Positions 1 to 8,708 of a DNA stretch of 53,038 bases are shown one piece after another. The DNA comes from Alteromonadaceae bacterium (GTDB taxonomy: Bacteria; Pseudomonadota; Gammaproteobacteria; Enterobacterales; Alteromonadaceae), in contig WFQC01000037.1 of NCBI GenBank assembly GCA_015487235.1, positions 1-53,038 of the forward strand. The letters run 5' to 3'. Below the pieces are notes generated by a model. That model was not told the DNA's origin. It saw only the letters and a list, made by a program, of their open reading frames with translations, and did not search any database. Within the stretch, counting starts at the first letter, position 1. Every line of letters starts with the position of its first letter. Position numbers and translations under genes: made by a program.

Positions 1-2584
1 GTTGTGGCGTTGTATCTCCTCCAAGATCAGTTTGGCTTTGAATTTCACTTTGGGTAAATGAGTAACTGGCATTAATACCTAAACCCGACCAAAGCTCAGG
101 TAAAAATGAAAAGACTTGGGTGTACGCTAACTCAATACCGCGAATATACCCCCCGTCAGCATTATTAACCGCAGTGGTATATACACCAACAGGGTCAACA
201 GCAACAGGAACACCACTAACAGGGTCAGTAATCGTGTCGGGTACAAAAAAACCATTTTCTTTAAAGTTAAAATCTTCTATGGCAAAAGTATCAATAAAGG
301 AATCAATACTTTTATAAAATACCGCAGCAACAAACGCACCATCGGTTTCAGTAAAGTAACGTTCATAAGAAATATCATACTGATCAGCATAAAAAGGTCT
401 TAAAAATGGGTTGTTGGTACTTGAACCAGTAATTTTACCGTCATTATCAATATTAGAGCTAACATCAGCAGCTAAGCGGTTAATCGGTGGCCTTGCCATT
501 ACTTTTGCTGCCGCAAAACGAATTTGCTCATTATCTGTAATATGAAAGTTCAAATTCAGTGAAGGTAAATAATCTGTATATTTTACCCCTAACACTTGTG
601 GTGCATAACGACTATTAACTACACCCGCTTCATCAACAATATATTGAGCCCCTAATTGAGGATCTCCGCCAACATTAATTAATGCGGTAGCCGATTGATC
701 TGTTTGTACTACCCTTAAACCGATATTACCGGTTACTGGAATACCCGCAATTTCCATATCAAGGTTGGCCATAATATAAGCAGAAAGTACTTTTTCAAAT
801 ACATCACCACTTTGTAATACAGACCATGAGGTATTTTCATCTAATACACCATTCGCATCTACACCCCATGTTTGCACAGGCTGTGGCGTACCATTTGGAA
901 ACCAAGCTGCCAACGCTTGGTCAAGATCTATCGCCAAATAACTGGGGAAGTTAGCAAACTCACCTTGCCAATCAACCACTGAAACCATATCAGGCGTTAA
1001 TTGTAATGGCGGCTGGGTACTTGAAAATGCGCCATCATCGCCATACTGATAAACAGAGCGATCATTATTGTATTCTCTATCAGAATAACGCACACCAAAA
1101 TCAATAGAAGTAATAAAGTCGTTATCTTCTATTTGATAATTAAGATCTAAGCGATATGCCATTAATTCATCTTTATTCACATAAGGATAAATGCCATATT
1201 TACTGACCATCACTTTATCAATATCGCTAAAGTAATCAGCTTGATTAAAACCTACATCAGGCAAATTCAAACCATTTAGTTGATAAGAGATAGAGACATT
1301 AGGATCAAATACTGGCGTATCAGCATTGGCATCTTGTGCCACTAAAGCCCATAACAAACCATTGCGGAAATTAGACTTTGCTGATGAATAAGAAACATCC
1401 ATATTAGCGGTTAACAATGGTGTTACTTGCCATTCTAAATTTAAACCGTAGTTTTTAATTTCATTAAAATCTTGATTATCATCATTAACAATTTCAACAC
1501 GGGTATAGCTTCGTGATGTTCGGCCAAAAGTACCGCCAATCACCGAATTACCATCTAATACAGGGTTACCTACCGCGGCACCGCTACCCCCAAATTTAAC
1601 ACGTAAACCACGCGCAAAAGATTTTTTATCAAACTTTGAAATAAACGCATCCGCTTTAAGCTTAAATACATCACTTGGCTGCCATTCAATAGCACCGACA
1701 TAACCATCACGTATTTCTTCACCACCTAAATGCTGTAATTCAAAACCTTCACTGATATATTCATTTTCAGGTCTTAATTCTGGGCCATCATTATCATTAG
1801 GTAAAAAATCTACATCTTTATCAGCATTATAAGCAAAGCCAATAAACTGTGTTGCTACACTTGGCTGGTATAAACGAGCATAACCTAAAGAAATACCTAA
1901 AGTATCTTCAGCAAATTTTCCTTGATAAGAAAAACTTAAACGGTTACCAAACTCTTTCGCATCATAAACTTCGTTAGCACGGTCATTAAACATACCACGA
2001 ACATTCACATTAAAACTGTGTTGCTTCTCATTCGCTAATGGACTCGCTGTTTTTAATTCAACCGTACCCGCAACACCACCTTCAATAAGTGACGCTTTAG
2101 GCGATTTATACACCGCTGCTTGTGAAATTAATTCTGATGGATATTGATCAAATTCAATACTTCGGCTGCCACTAGTAGAAACTTGCTCTCGACCATTTAA
2201 AGTAGAAAAGACAAAACCACCGTCCATACCTCGAATATTAATTTCAGCGGCCTGCCCTCCCGTTCTTACTGCAGAAATACCCGGCAAGCGCGTTAAAGCA
2301 TCGGCCATTGAAACATCAGGTAATGCCCCTAAATCATCTGCAGATAACTGCTCGGTAACTGTATCTGAAAAGCGTTTTTGGTTAAGTGATTGAATTAAAG
2401 AACGATGAAAACCAGTTACTTCAATAACTTCTATTTCATCTTTTTTTTCTAGTTGTTTTAATTCTTCGGGTGAAATAGCTTCGGTATTATCTTCAACTTG
2501 TTGAGCATAAACGCTCGTTGTTAACGTGATAAAACCACATGACAGCAAAGCGAGTGCGACTTTGCTCGGTTTAAATTTCAACAT
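1..2584 (-). CDS. TonB-dependent receptor (Xanthomonas/Caulobacter type), C-terminus cut by window edge
   Basis: Outer-membrane receptor that would import a substrate using TonB energy. The frame is open from an ATG at 2584 to the left edge (861 codons seen, no stop). The N-terminus reads as a signal peptide (MLKFKPSKVALALLS..., cleavage near residue 27 after VYA), then a TonB-box-like EVIEVTGF, a plug with LPDVSMADALTRLPGI and NIRGMDGG, and the start of the barrel. The signal peptide is nearly the same as that of the receptor at 4473-7271, so the two are paralogues. The terminal barrel strands lie outside the window. The gene is last in a minus-strand array after the halogenase, with a palindrome at 2690-2703 about 110 bp upstream suggesting its own control. 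The family (TIGR01782-like) often carries oligosaccharides, but the substrate here is unknown. Confidence 0.9.
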   Translation of the reverse strand, partial: MLKFKPSKVALALLSCGFITLTTSVYAQQVEDNTEAISPEELKQLEKKDEIEVIEVTGFHRSLIQSLNQKRFSDTVTEQLSADDLGALPDVSMADALTRLPGISAVRTGGQAAEINIRGMDGGFVFSTLNGREQVSTSGSRSIEFDQYPSELISQAAVYKSPKASLIEGGVAGTVELKTASPLANEKQHSFNVNVRGMFNDRANEVYDAKEFGNRLSFSYQGKFAEDTLGISLGYARLYQPSVATQFIGFAYNADKDVDFLPNDNDGPELRPENEYISEGFELQHLGGEEIRDGYVGAIEWQPSDVFKLKADAFISKFDKKSFARGLRVKFGGSGAAVGNPVLDGNSVIGGTFGRTSRSYTRVEIVNDDNQDFNEIKNYGLNLEWQVTPLLTANMDVSYSSAKSNFRNGLLWALVAQDANADTPVFDPNVSISYQLNGLNLPDVGFNQADYFSDIDKVMVSKYGIYPYVNKDELMAYRLDLNYQIEDNDFITSIDFGVRYSDREYNNDRSVYQYGDDGAFSSTQPPLQLTPDMVSVVDWQGEFANFPSYLAIDLDQALAAWFPNGTPQPVQTWGVDANGVLDENTSWSVLQSGDVFEKVLSAYIMANLDMEIAGIPVTGNIGLRVVQTDQSATALINVGGDPQLGAQYIVDEAGVVNSRYAPQVLGVKYTDYLPSLNLNFHITDNEQIRFAAAKVMARPPINRLAADVSSNIDNDGKITGSSTNNPFLRPFYADQYDISYERYFTETDGAFVAAVFYKSIDSFIDTFAIEDFNFKENGFFVPDTITDPVSGVPVAVDPVGVYTTAVNNADGGYIRGIELAYTQVFSFLPELWSGLGINASYSFTQSEIQSQTDLGGDTTPQ

Positions 2585-2689
2585 ATTATTTCCCTCATGC
2601 TCATCCTTGAACTTTTGTTTTCATCATTGTTAAGAGTATTATTACGATCTTAACCAATATATAAGGTTGCTTAGAAAACAAACACTGTT

Positions 2690-2703
2690 TGCATACGTAT
2701 TCA
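2690..2703. promoter_or_regulatory. LacI-like palindromic operator candidate upstream of TonB receptor
   Basis: TGCATACGTATTCA is a near-perfect 14-bp palindrome with a central CG, as in many LacI-family operators. It is identical to the copy at 7562-7575 and differs by one base from the perfect palindrome at 7592-7605. It lies 106-119 bp upstream of the receptor start at 2584. No regulator gene is in the window, so the factor is unknown. Confidence 0.6.
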
Positions 2704-2878
2704 GTGTTTAGTATTTAGTCAGGTATTTTAATACCAAGTTGATTAAGTTCTTTCCCACTCAGCGAGAATTAAAAGGCTTAGAGGCAAGGCATTGATGCTT
2801 GTGTGGGTAGTTTTGTAAAATGCAATTCCCTCTGCATTTATTTTTTGTGGTTATATCTATACGAAGTGCAAGTAATCG

Positions 2879-4387
2879 TTACACAAACTTTGGCTTAGAT
2901 AGTTGTGTAAGAAACTCGTTATGGCTCGGCATTTTTTCGACGGTTTTATCAATGATAGTTTTGAGATTATTCATTAAATCATCAAGTTGTTGTTGAGATA
3001 AAGAGTCAACTAAAGGATGATAGTCTTTAGGTATAAGTCCTTGGCCAATCATAACTTGTTGCCATGCGATTTCAGTAAAAAGTTCATCTTGTTCACGAAA
3101 TACTTTACCTGTTTGTGCAAATAATGCCATTTTACGCATAAGTGATTCAGGTACTTCCATGCGCTGACATTCTCGCCAAAAATTACTGTCATCACGTTGA
3201 GTCAGTTTATAATGCAAAATAATAAAATCTCGCATTTGTTCTGATTCGATTTTTGCTTGACGATTAAATTCATTGACATCTTCCTCTTTAATGCCTTGGT
3301 GAGGAAAACACTTTAATAATCGCGTTGCTGCACTTTGTATTAAATGAATATTGGTTGACTCAAGCGGTTCAAAAAAGCCACTAGATAACCCAATGGCTAC
3401 TACATTTCTATGCCACTGTTTGCGGCGACGTCCTGTTTTGAAAGCGATAATACGGGGTTCTTCCAAAGGTGTTGCGTCTAAATTTTTCAGTAACAAGCTT
3501 TTCGCTTTTTCATCGCTTAAATGTTTACTTGAATAAACCAAACCATTGCCAGTTCTGTGTTGTAAGGGTATTCGCCATTGCCAACCATGAGCATGAGCAA
3601 TCGCTTTAGTATAAGGTATAATGGGATCTATTCGTTCACTCGGTACTGCCATTGCTCGATCACAAGGCAACCAGTGTGAGTAATCTTCAAATCCTACACT
3701 GAATGTTTTTTCAATGAGTAAGGCAGATAACCCAGTACAGTCAATAAATAAGTCTCCCGTAATAATCTGTTCATTTTCTAATTGAACACTATGAATAAAA
3801 CCAGTACTTTCGGCTTGGTGAACTTTATTTATGGTACCTTCTATGCGTTTCACTCCCATTTTTTCACTAAAAGTTCTTAAATGTTTTGCATAAAGCCCTG
3901 CATCAAAATGATATGCATAAGTAATACCGGGTAAATTGGTATTAGGCAGCTGATTTAGTTTGGCAAATTTATTGTGTTTTGCTGCTTGGTAATTTAGCGA
4001 ATACTGCCAAAAATCTGCCTTAATATTATGTTGTTTTACTTTTAAATAAAAATGATGAAAATCACAAAAAGGAAAGTTTTTACCAATGCCACCAAAGGCA
4101 TGCATATAACTATCACCTTGCTTTCCCCAATGATCAAATTCAATACCTAACTTAATCGTGCCTTTTGTCGCTTTTAAAAACTCTTGTTCATCAAGGCCTA
4201 TTGCTGCATTAAAATGTAGAATTGGTGGGATCGTTGCTTCTCCAACACCAATAGTGCCAATTTTATCAGACTCTACCAAAGTAATATCAAGTACTTTACC
4301 CAGCACTTTTGCTAATAGTGATGCAGTTATCCAGCCAGCAGTACCACCACCAACAATAACCACTTTTTTTATTTTTTGTTCAGTCAT
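2879..4387 (-). CDS. flavin-dependent tryptophan-halogenase family protein
   Basis: 502-aa protein of the flavin-dependent halogenase family, which uses FADH2, O2 and halide to halogenate aromatic substrates such as tryptophan or indole. Visible marks: FAD-binding GGGTAGW near residues 13-19; K79, matching the catalytic lysine number of PrnA; the family signature GWQWRIP at 268-274; and FFEPLEST at 338-345. All key elements are intact, so it looks catalytically competent. It sits between two paralogous TonB receptors on the same strand, the setting of the BrvH and Xanthomonas-type halogenases, some of which brominate indole. Substrate and halide here are inference; a role tied to the imported nutrient or to marine bromide is possible. 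A hairpin at 4408-4439 separates it from the upstream receptor, so its expression may be attenuated. Confidence 0.9.
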   Translation of the reverse strand: MTEQKIKKVVIVGGGTAGWITASLLAKVLGKVLDITLVESDKIGTIGVGEATIPPILHFNAAIGLDEQEFLKATKGTIKLGIEFDHWGKQGDSYMHAFGGIGKNFPFCDFHHFYLKVKQHNIKADFWQYSLNYQAAKHNKFAKLNQLPNTNLPGITYAYHFDAGLYAKHLRTFSEKMGVKRIEGTINKVHQAESTGFIHSVQLENEQIITGDLFIDCTGLSALLIEKTFSVGFEDYSHWLPCDRAMAVPSERIDPIIPYTKAIAHAHGWQWRIPLQHRTGNGLVYSSKHLSDEKAKSLLLKNLDATPLEEPRIIAFKTGRRRKQWHRNVVAIGLSSGFFEPLESTNIHLIQSAATRLLKCFPHQGIKEEDVNEFNRQAKIESEQMRDFIILHYKLTQRDDSNFWRECQRMEVPESLMRKMALFAQTGKVFREQDELFTEIAWQQVMIGQGLIPKDYHPLVDSLSQQQLDDLMNNLKTIIDKTVEKMPSHNEFLTQLSKPKFV

Positions 4388-4407
4388 TATATTTCTCGAT
4401 ATAAAAT

Positions 4408-4439
4408 AAAACCCTTGTAATACTATTTACAAGGGTTTT
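4408..4439 (-). terminator. intrinsic terminator or attenuator between TonB receptor and halogenase
   Basis: A perfect 13-bp inverted repeat (AAAACCCTTGTAA, 6-nt loop, TTACAAGGGTTTT) lies 34 bp after the receptor stop at 4473 and 21 bp before the halogenase start. Read on the minus strand it ends in a T-rich tract. The A/T flanks are symmetrical, so it could act both ways. Confidence 0.75.
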
Positions 4440-4472
4440 AATCGTACACTAATAATGTTTCACCAGTTTAGA

Positions 4473-7271
4473 CTACAGCTTATAAATAACACCCAGTAAG
4501 TAAGTACTACCATAATCTTGGTAATCGCGAACTTGTAGAGGGTTATCTCCACTAAGCGAGGTAAAAGGTTCTTCTGTTAAGTTTTGTGCTTGCAAATAAA
4601 TAGATAGCCCTTTTAAGCTTTCAATACCTGCTTCACCAAAATCATAACCTATTTGTGCATCCCAAATAGTTTCACCTAAAATCGCAACTTGGTTAGTTGA
4701 GAACCCTAAACCGTAAACGTCACCACTAAAGTCACTACGCTTGCGCATACTTGCGCGTACTTGGAAGCCATTTTTCTCATAATAGGCTGTAAAGTTTTGA
4801 ATAGTGTCAGATAACCCTGGCAGTTGATATTCATTATCATTTTGATCTTTAATATCAGTATTAACACTTGTGTGGCTAGCAATAAGACCAAAACCATCTA
4901 AACGTTCATCAAACATTTTAAACGGAATTGTTAAAGACAACTCATAGCCCCAAAGCTTTCCGCCTCCACCATTAACTTTACCGCTACCTGACGCAGTTGA
5001 TGTGGGTGGTACTTCTCCAGTTAATGGATCTTTAACGCCTGCTAAATTAACTTCATAGTTACCATCAAAAATCCATTGATTTAAGTCTTTATAGAATACC
5101 GCTACTGAGAAATAGCCTTCATCACTAAAATAGTTTTCATAAGTTAAATCAACGCCAGTAGCTTCTTTAGGCTCTAAGAGTGGATTACCACCTCCAATAC
5201 TCCAGTTATTACCATTTGTATCGGGTGTTTGATTATATGAAACCGTTACTGATGAATTCATTTCATCCATACGAGCTCGAGAAATTGTTTTAGCAACCCC
5301 AAAACGAATTGCCTGCTCATCATCTATTTTTAATGAAAGATTTAAACTTGGTAATACATTTGAATATGAATGACCAATATCTGTTGGAGAGGTAACTACC
5401 AAACCATTTAAGGTACTAATAGCAGAACCCTGTGATGATTGATTAGTGTAAACATAACGTACACCTACATTACCGGTTAATGGCATATTCGCTATTTCTG
5501 TTGCTATTTCAGCTTGAATGAAGGCCGAAGTAACCTTTTCGTTAACAACCCACGATTTAGTAGCATGATTAGGATTAGTTAAGCTTTCTTGCGTAAGATC
5601 ATAATAGCCATCGCGAATTAAGGCCATTGGATCATAAGCTATCATATCGCCCATACCAATAAAGTCTAAAGATGCACTACCTAAACGATACTGTTCAGGA
5701 ACAGCTAAAGTATTTGGAAAGGCATTAAGTGTCATGTAATAGCCTTCAGATTTTTTGGTTTTCTCGCGCTCTCTATAAGCAATACCGTAAGTAATATCGG
5801 TAATAATTTCTGAATCTATTTCTTGTGTTGCGGCAAATTTTAATGCAGCCAATTCATCATCAACATTTGGCGCATTAATAAAACCATCTTGTGCTGTATT
5901 TTCTAAAGGTGTACCAACAATGCCAAATTTGTTATTTAACGCACCACTCCACCCCCAAGTTAATGGGCCACCTAATTGGATCAAGTTATAATCACTATAA
6001 TCTAAATTATGTGTAAAAGTTGCGCCTGCATTACCTGAATTAAAGGTATAGCCAATCGTATCAGCAATGCCATTATCGTTACCTCGACCTGTACCTGAAT
6101 AGCTTTCTAGGCTCCATATCTCACGTTCAACTTTAGAGTAACTAACATCAAAATCAAACATCCAAGTATCATTAAGTGTCCACTTAGTGTTAAAACCTAA
6201 AGAGGTTAATTGAGCATCACGTTTTTCAAAGTCATTACGAACAACGACTCGCTGCCCTTCGGTTACTGCACTGGTAATAAAGCCTGTGTCGGCATCAACA
6301 TTAGCTGGGTCAGTAGAAATAGAGCCTTGTCCCCAAGCAAACGGTACTTCGATACCTCGTAATCTTTTCTCATCTAAAAAATCAACGTAAAGCGCATCAA
6401 AAGTCATTTTGAGATCTTCATTAGGTACCGCTTCAACAACTAACATGGCAGAGTCTCTATTTAGTGTAGAAGATCGTACAAAGGGTTTTGCCCCACCTAA
6501 AATAGAATAGTTTTGACCATCAACAGAAAATTCAGGATACCCCCAAGCATTCCAACGTTTTTCTTGGTTAGGTGAAGTCATAGTTGTGTAAGCAAAAGCA
6601 ACACCTATAGTATCATCAGCAAATTGATCTAAATAAGAAAATGTGCCACGAAAACCTTGATTATCCCCATCTGGGTTTAATTTATCGAAGCTTGTTTTTT
6701 CAAATTGTCCATTAAATTGAATAACCCGACCATCTTGCATTAACGGTTTGATCGTTTGCATATCAATCACACCCGCAATACCTTCCCCTTCAAGGCTTGC
6801 ATTCGGAGTTTTATAAACCGTTACTCCACTCATAATTTCTGAAGGATAAAGATCGAATTCAACTCCCCTATTATCTCCAATCGAAACTTGCTCTCGACCA
6901 TTAAATGTTGTGCCACTTTCATTTTCTCCAAAGCCACGAATACTCACTCGACTCGCTCTACCATCTAAGCGTTGAGAGGTTAATCCAGGTAAACGAGCAA
7001 TCGACTCAGCGATTGATGAATCAGGCAATTTACCTATGTCTTCAGCTGAAATAGCTTCTACAACATTTGATGAATAACGTTTAGTATTAATAGACTCAAC
7101 AACACTACGACGAAAGCCTACAACTTCGATTACTTCTACTTCTTTTTCTTGCGCTTTTTTATCTTTTTCAATATCGGTAACAGTTTCTGCGGAAAATGAT
7201 GATGTGCTTATCGCCATTAAGCCTGTTGAAAGCAAAGCAAGTGTCATTTTGCTTGGTGTAAATTTTAACAT
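4473..7271 (-). CDS. TonB-dependent receptor (Xanthomonas/Caulobacter type)
   Basis: Complete 932-aa outer-membrane receptor. Signal peptide MLKFTPSKMTLALLS... with cleavage near residue 28 (SFSA), TonB-box-like EVIEVVGF near 47-54, a plug domain with LPDSSIAESIARLPGL, SIRGFGENESG and FNGREQVS, and a long beta-barrel ending in TYLLGVIYKL with a hydrophobic last residue as expected for barrel assembly. The start is supported by GGAGAG nine bases upstream. It is first in the minus-strand receptor-halogenase-receptor array. Two palindromic operator candidates lie about 290-335 bp upstream. The family commonly imports plant or algal oligosaccharides, but no glycoside hydrolase or inner-membrane transporter is present in the window to name the substrate. 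Confidence 0.93.
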   Translation of the reverse strand: MLKFTPSKMTLALLSTGLMAISTSSFSAETVTDIEKDKKAQEKEVEVIEVVGFRRSVVESINTKRYSSNVVEAISAEDIGKLPDSSIAESIARLPGLTSQRLDGRASRVSIRGFGENESGTTFNGREQVSIGDNRGVEFDLYPSEIMSGVTVYKTPNASLEGEGIAGVIDMQTIKPLMQDGRVIQFNGQFEKTSFDKLNPDGDNQGFRGTFSYLDQFADDTIGVAFAYTTMTSPNQEKRWNAWGYPEFSVDGQNYSILGGAKPFVRSSTLNRDSAMLVVEAVPNEDLKMTFDALYVDFLDEKRLRGIEVPFAWGQGSISTDPANVDADTGFITSAVTEGQRVVVRNDFEKRDAQLTSLGFNTKWTLNDTWMFDFDVSYSKVEREIWSLESYSGTGRGNDNGIADTIGYTFNSGNAGATFTHNLDYSDYNLIQLGGPLTWGWSGALNNKFGIVGTPLENTAQDGFINAPNVDDELAALKFAATQEIDSEIITDITYGIAYREREKTKKSEGYYMTLNAFPNTLAVPEQYRLGSASLDFIGMGDMIAYDPMALIRDGYYDLTQESLTNPNHATKSWVVNEKVTSAFIQAEIATEIANMPLTGNVGVRYVYTNQSSQGSAISTLNGLVVTSPTDIGHSYSNVLPSLNLSLKIDDEQAIRFGVAKTISRARMDEMNSSVTVSYNQTPDTNGNNWSIGGGNPLLEPKEATGVDLTYENYFSDEGYFSVAVFYKDLNQWIFDGNYEVNLAGVKDPLTGEVPPTSTASGSGKVNGGGGKLWGYELSLTIPFKMFDERLDGFGLIASHTSVNTDIKDQNDNEYQLPGLSDTIQNFTAYYEKNGFQVRASMRKRSDFSGDVYGLGFSTNQVAILGETIWDAQIGYDFGEAGIESLKGLSIYLQAQNLTEEPFTSLSGDNPLQVRDYQDYGSTYLLGVIYKL

Positions 7272-7735
7272 GGTTATTTCTCTCCCAAGTCATCCCTGAT
7301 GTAATATTTTGAGTGTTTTTATAGATGTCAGCTGTCCAACTGAACTTCATTTGTTATAGATTTTCTCTGCTCCTATTTTAATAAACAAAACTAGGAGCTA
7401 TTGAACTTTCATGATTTAAGTTTGCTTGAAATAAAAGAATTTTACCTATAGTGCTAGACACAACCCCTCTTTGTATAAATCTCCAACAAACTGCGGTAAA
7501 AACAACCGAGAAAGTTCAACAGACCTTAATATATGACGCAAAACAAGTCAGGAATATATTCTGCATACGTATTCAAAACGTGCAATAACTATGAATACGT
7601 ATTCAAAGCCGACAAAATGACTCATTGTTATAAATTATTTATGCCTTTGACGCTTGTTTTTTACCTAAAAACCCTTATATCAGCTAGCAGTATTTAAGAA
7701 TGAATAGTTATCATTAACCTAAACAAAGAATTACT
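7272..7735. other. 464-bp divergent intergenic region between TonB receptor and moxR-like gene
   Basis: No gene seen. It holds two LacI-like palindromes (7562-7605), a 7-bp hairpin GCTCCTA/TAGGAGC (7369-7375 with 7392-7398) and a perfect 10-bp inverted repeat, TTGAACTTTC at 7401-7410 with GAAAGTTCAA at 7510-7519. The structure on the receptor side suggests a long, folded leader for the receptor transcript. No convincing sigma-70 promoter with good spacing was found for either gene. Confidence 0.6.
7562..7605. promoter_or_regulatory. pair of LacI-like palindromic operators
   Basis: TGCATACGTATTCA (7562-7575) and the perfect palindrome TGAATACGTATTCA (7592-7605) are spaced 30 bp centre to centre, close to three helical turns, so dimers could bind on the same face. 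The first copy is identical to the site at 2690-2703 before the other TonB receptor, which ties both receptors to one regulator. They sit 291-334 bp from the receptor start and 131-174 bp from the moxR-like start, but the shared motif favours the receptor as the target. Confidence 0.65.
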
Positions 7736-8692
7736 ATGGCAATTTCAAAGTTTTCATCATTAAAAGAATATCTATCAGCACAAATTATTGGTCAGCCAGC
7801 GTTGGTTGAAAATCTGCTAATAGCCCTATTAGCCGACGGTCACCTTATTGTTGAGGGGCCTCCAGGGTTAGCTAAAACACGTGCAGTAAATGCACTAGCT
7901 CAAGGGTTAGAAGCTGATTTTCATCGTGTGCAATTTACGCCTGACTTACTACCTGCTGATTTAACGGGTACTGATATTTATCGTCCTGAAGATGGTAGTT
8001 TCGTATTTCAATCAGGGCCTTTATTTCGTAACCTAGTCTTAGCCGATGAAATAAACCGAGCACCAGCTAAAGTACAGTCGGCATTGCTTGAAGCCATGGC
8101 TGAAAGACAAATAACCGTTGGGCGTAAAACTTATCCATTACCGGAGTTGTTTTTGGTGATGGCAACGCAAAACCCTATAGAGCAAGAAGGTACTTACCCG
8201 TTACCTGAAGCACAATTAGATCGCTTTTTAATGCATTTAGAAATTGATTACCCTGATGCCGAAAGTGAACTAGAAATATTGCGTTTAAATCGTGGTGAAG
8301 CTCTCAATAAAGCCAGTAAAACTATTGAGCCTATCAGCCAAGAAATTATTTTTAAAGCACGCAAAGAGATATTAGAAATTCATCTTGCACCTGCTTTAGA
8401 AAAATACCTCGTTGATTTGATCATGGCGACACGTCATCCTGAAAAATATGATGATAAGTTAAAGCAATGGTTAGCTTACGGCGCTAGCCCTAGAGCCACT
8501 ATAGCCTTAGACCGCTGCGCTAGAGCAAGAGCTTGGTTACACGGACGCGATTTTGTTAGCCCTGAAGATATACAGGCTGTTTTTCATAATGTATTGCGTC
8601 ATCGTATTTTACTAACCTACCAAGCAGAAGCTGAAGGTTTAACCGCTAATCAGTTACTTGATCATATTTTGACTTTGGTTGCCGTAGCCTAA
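7736..8692 (+). CDS. MoxR-family AAA+ ATPase
   Basis: 318-aa AAA+ ATPase of the MoxR group, thought to act as a chaperone or insertase for proteins with von Willebrand A domains. Walker A GPPGLAKT at 41-48, Walker B VLADE at 101-105, then a sensor segment MATQNPIEQEGTYPLPEAQLDRF. First gene of a tight six-gene operon (MoxR, DUF58, DUF4381, two VWA proteins, BatD), the arrangement called Bat or MoxR-VWA in many proteobacteria and linked to envelope stress. The ribosome-binding site before the ATG is weak. The operon's molecular job is not settled in general, so any stress role is inference. Confidence 0.93.
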   Translation: MAISKFSSLKEYLSAQIIGQPALVENLLIALLADGHLIVEGPPGLAKTRAVNALAQGLEADFHRVQFTPDLLPADLTGTDIYRPEDGSFVFQSGPLFRNLVLADEINRAPAKVQSALLEAMAERQITVGRKTYPLPELFLVMATQNPIEQEGTYPLPEAQLDRFLMHLEIDYPDAESELEILRLNRGEALNKASKTIEPISQEIIFKARKEILEIHLAPALEKYLVDLIMATRHPEKYDDKLKQWLAYGASPRATIALDRCARARAWLHGRDFVSPEDIQAVFHNVLRHRILLTYQAEAEGLTANQLLDHILTLVAVA

Positions 8693-8708
8693 ACTGAGAC
8701 AACTATAT

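Noticed and set aside
1-2584. Truncated or pseudogene TonB receptor
   Set aside because: The frame stays open to the window edge with intact domains; the end is lost only because the window stops.
2725-2840. Terminator after the halogenase (AAATGCA/TGCATTT at 2818-2839) or dispersed repeat near AATACCAAGTTGATTAAG
   Set aside because: The stem is only 7 bp with a short T tract, and the repeat idea rests on recalled similarity to Colwellia intergenic sequences that I cannot search.
3351-4409. Plus-strand open frames opposite the halogenase
   Set aside because: They are antisense shadows of a gene with full family motifs and show no recognisable protein features.
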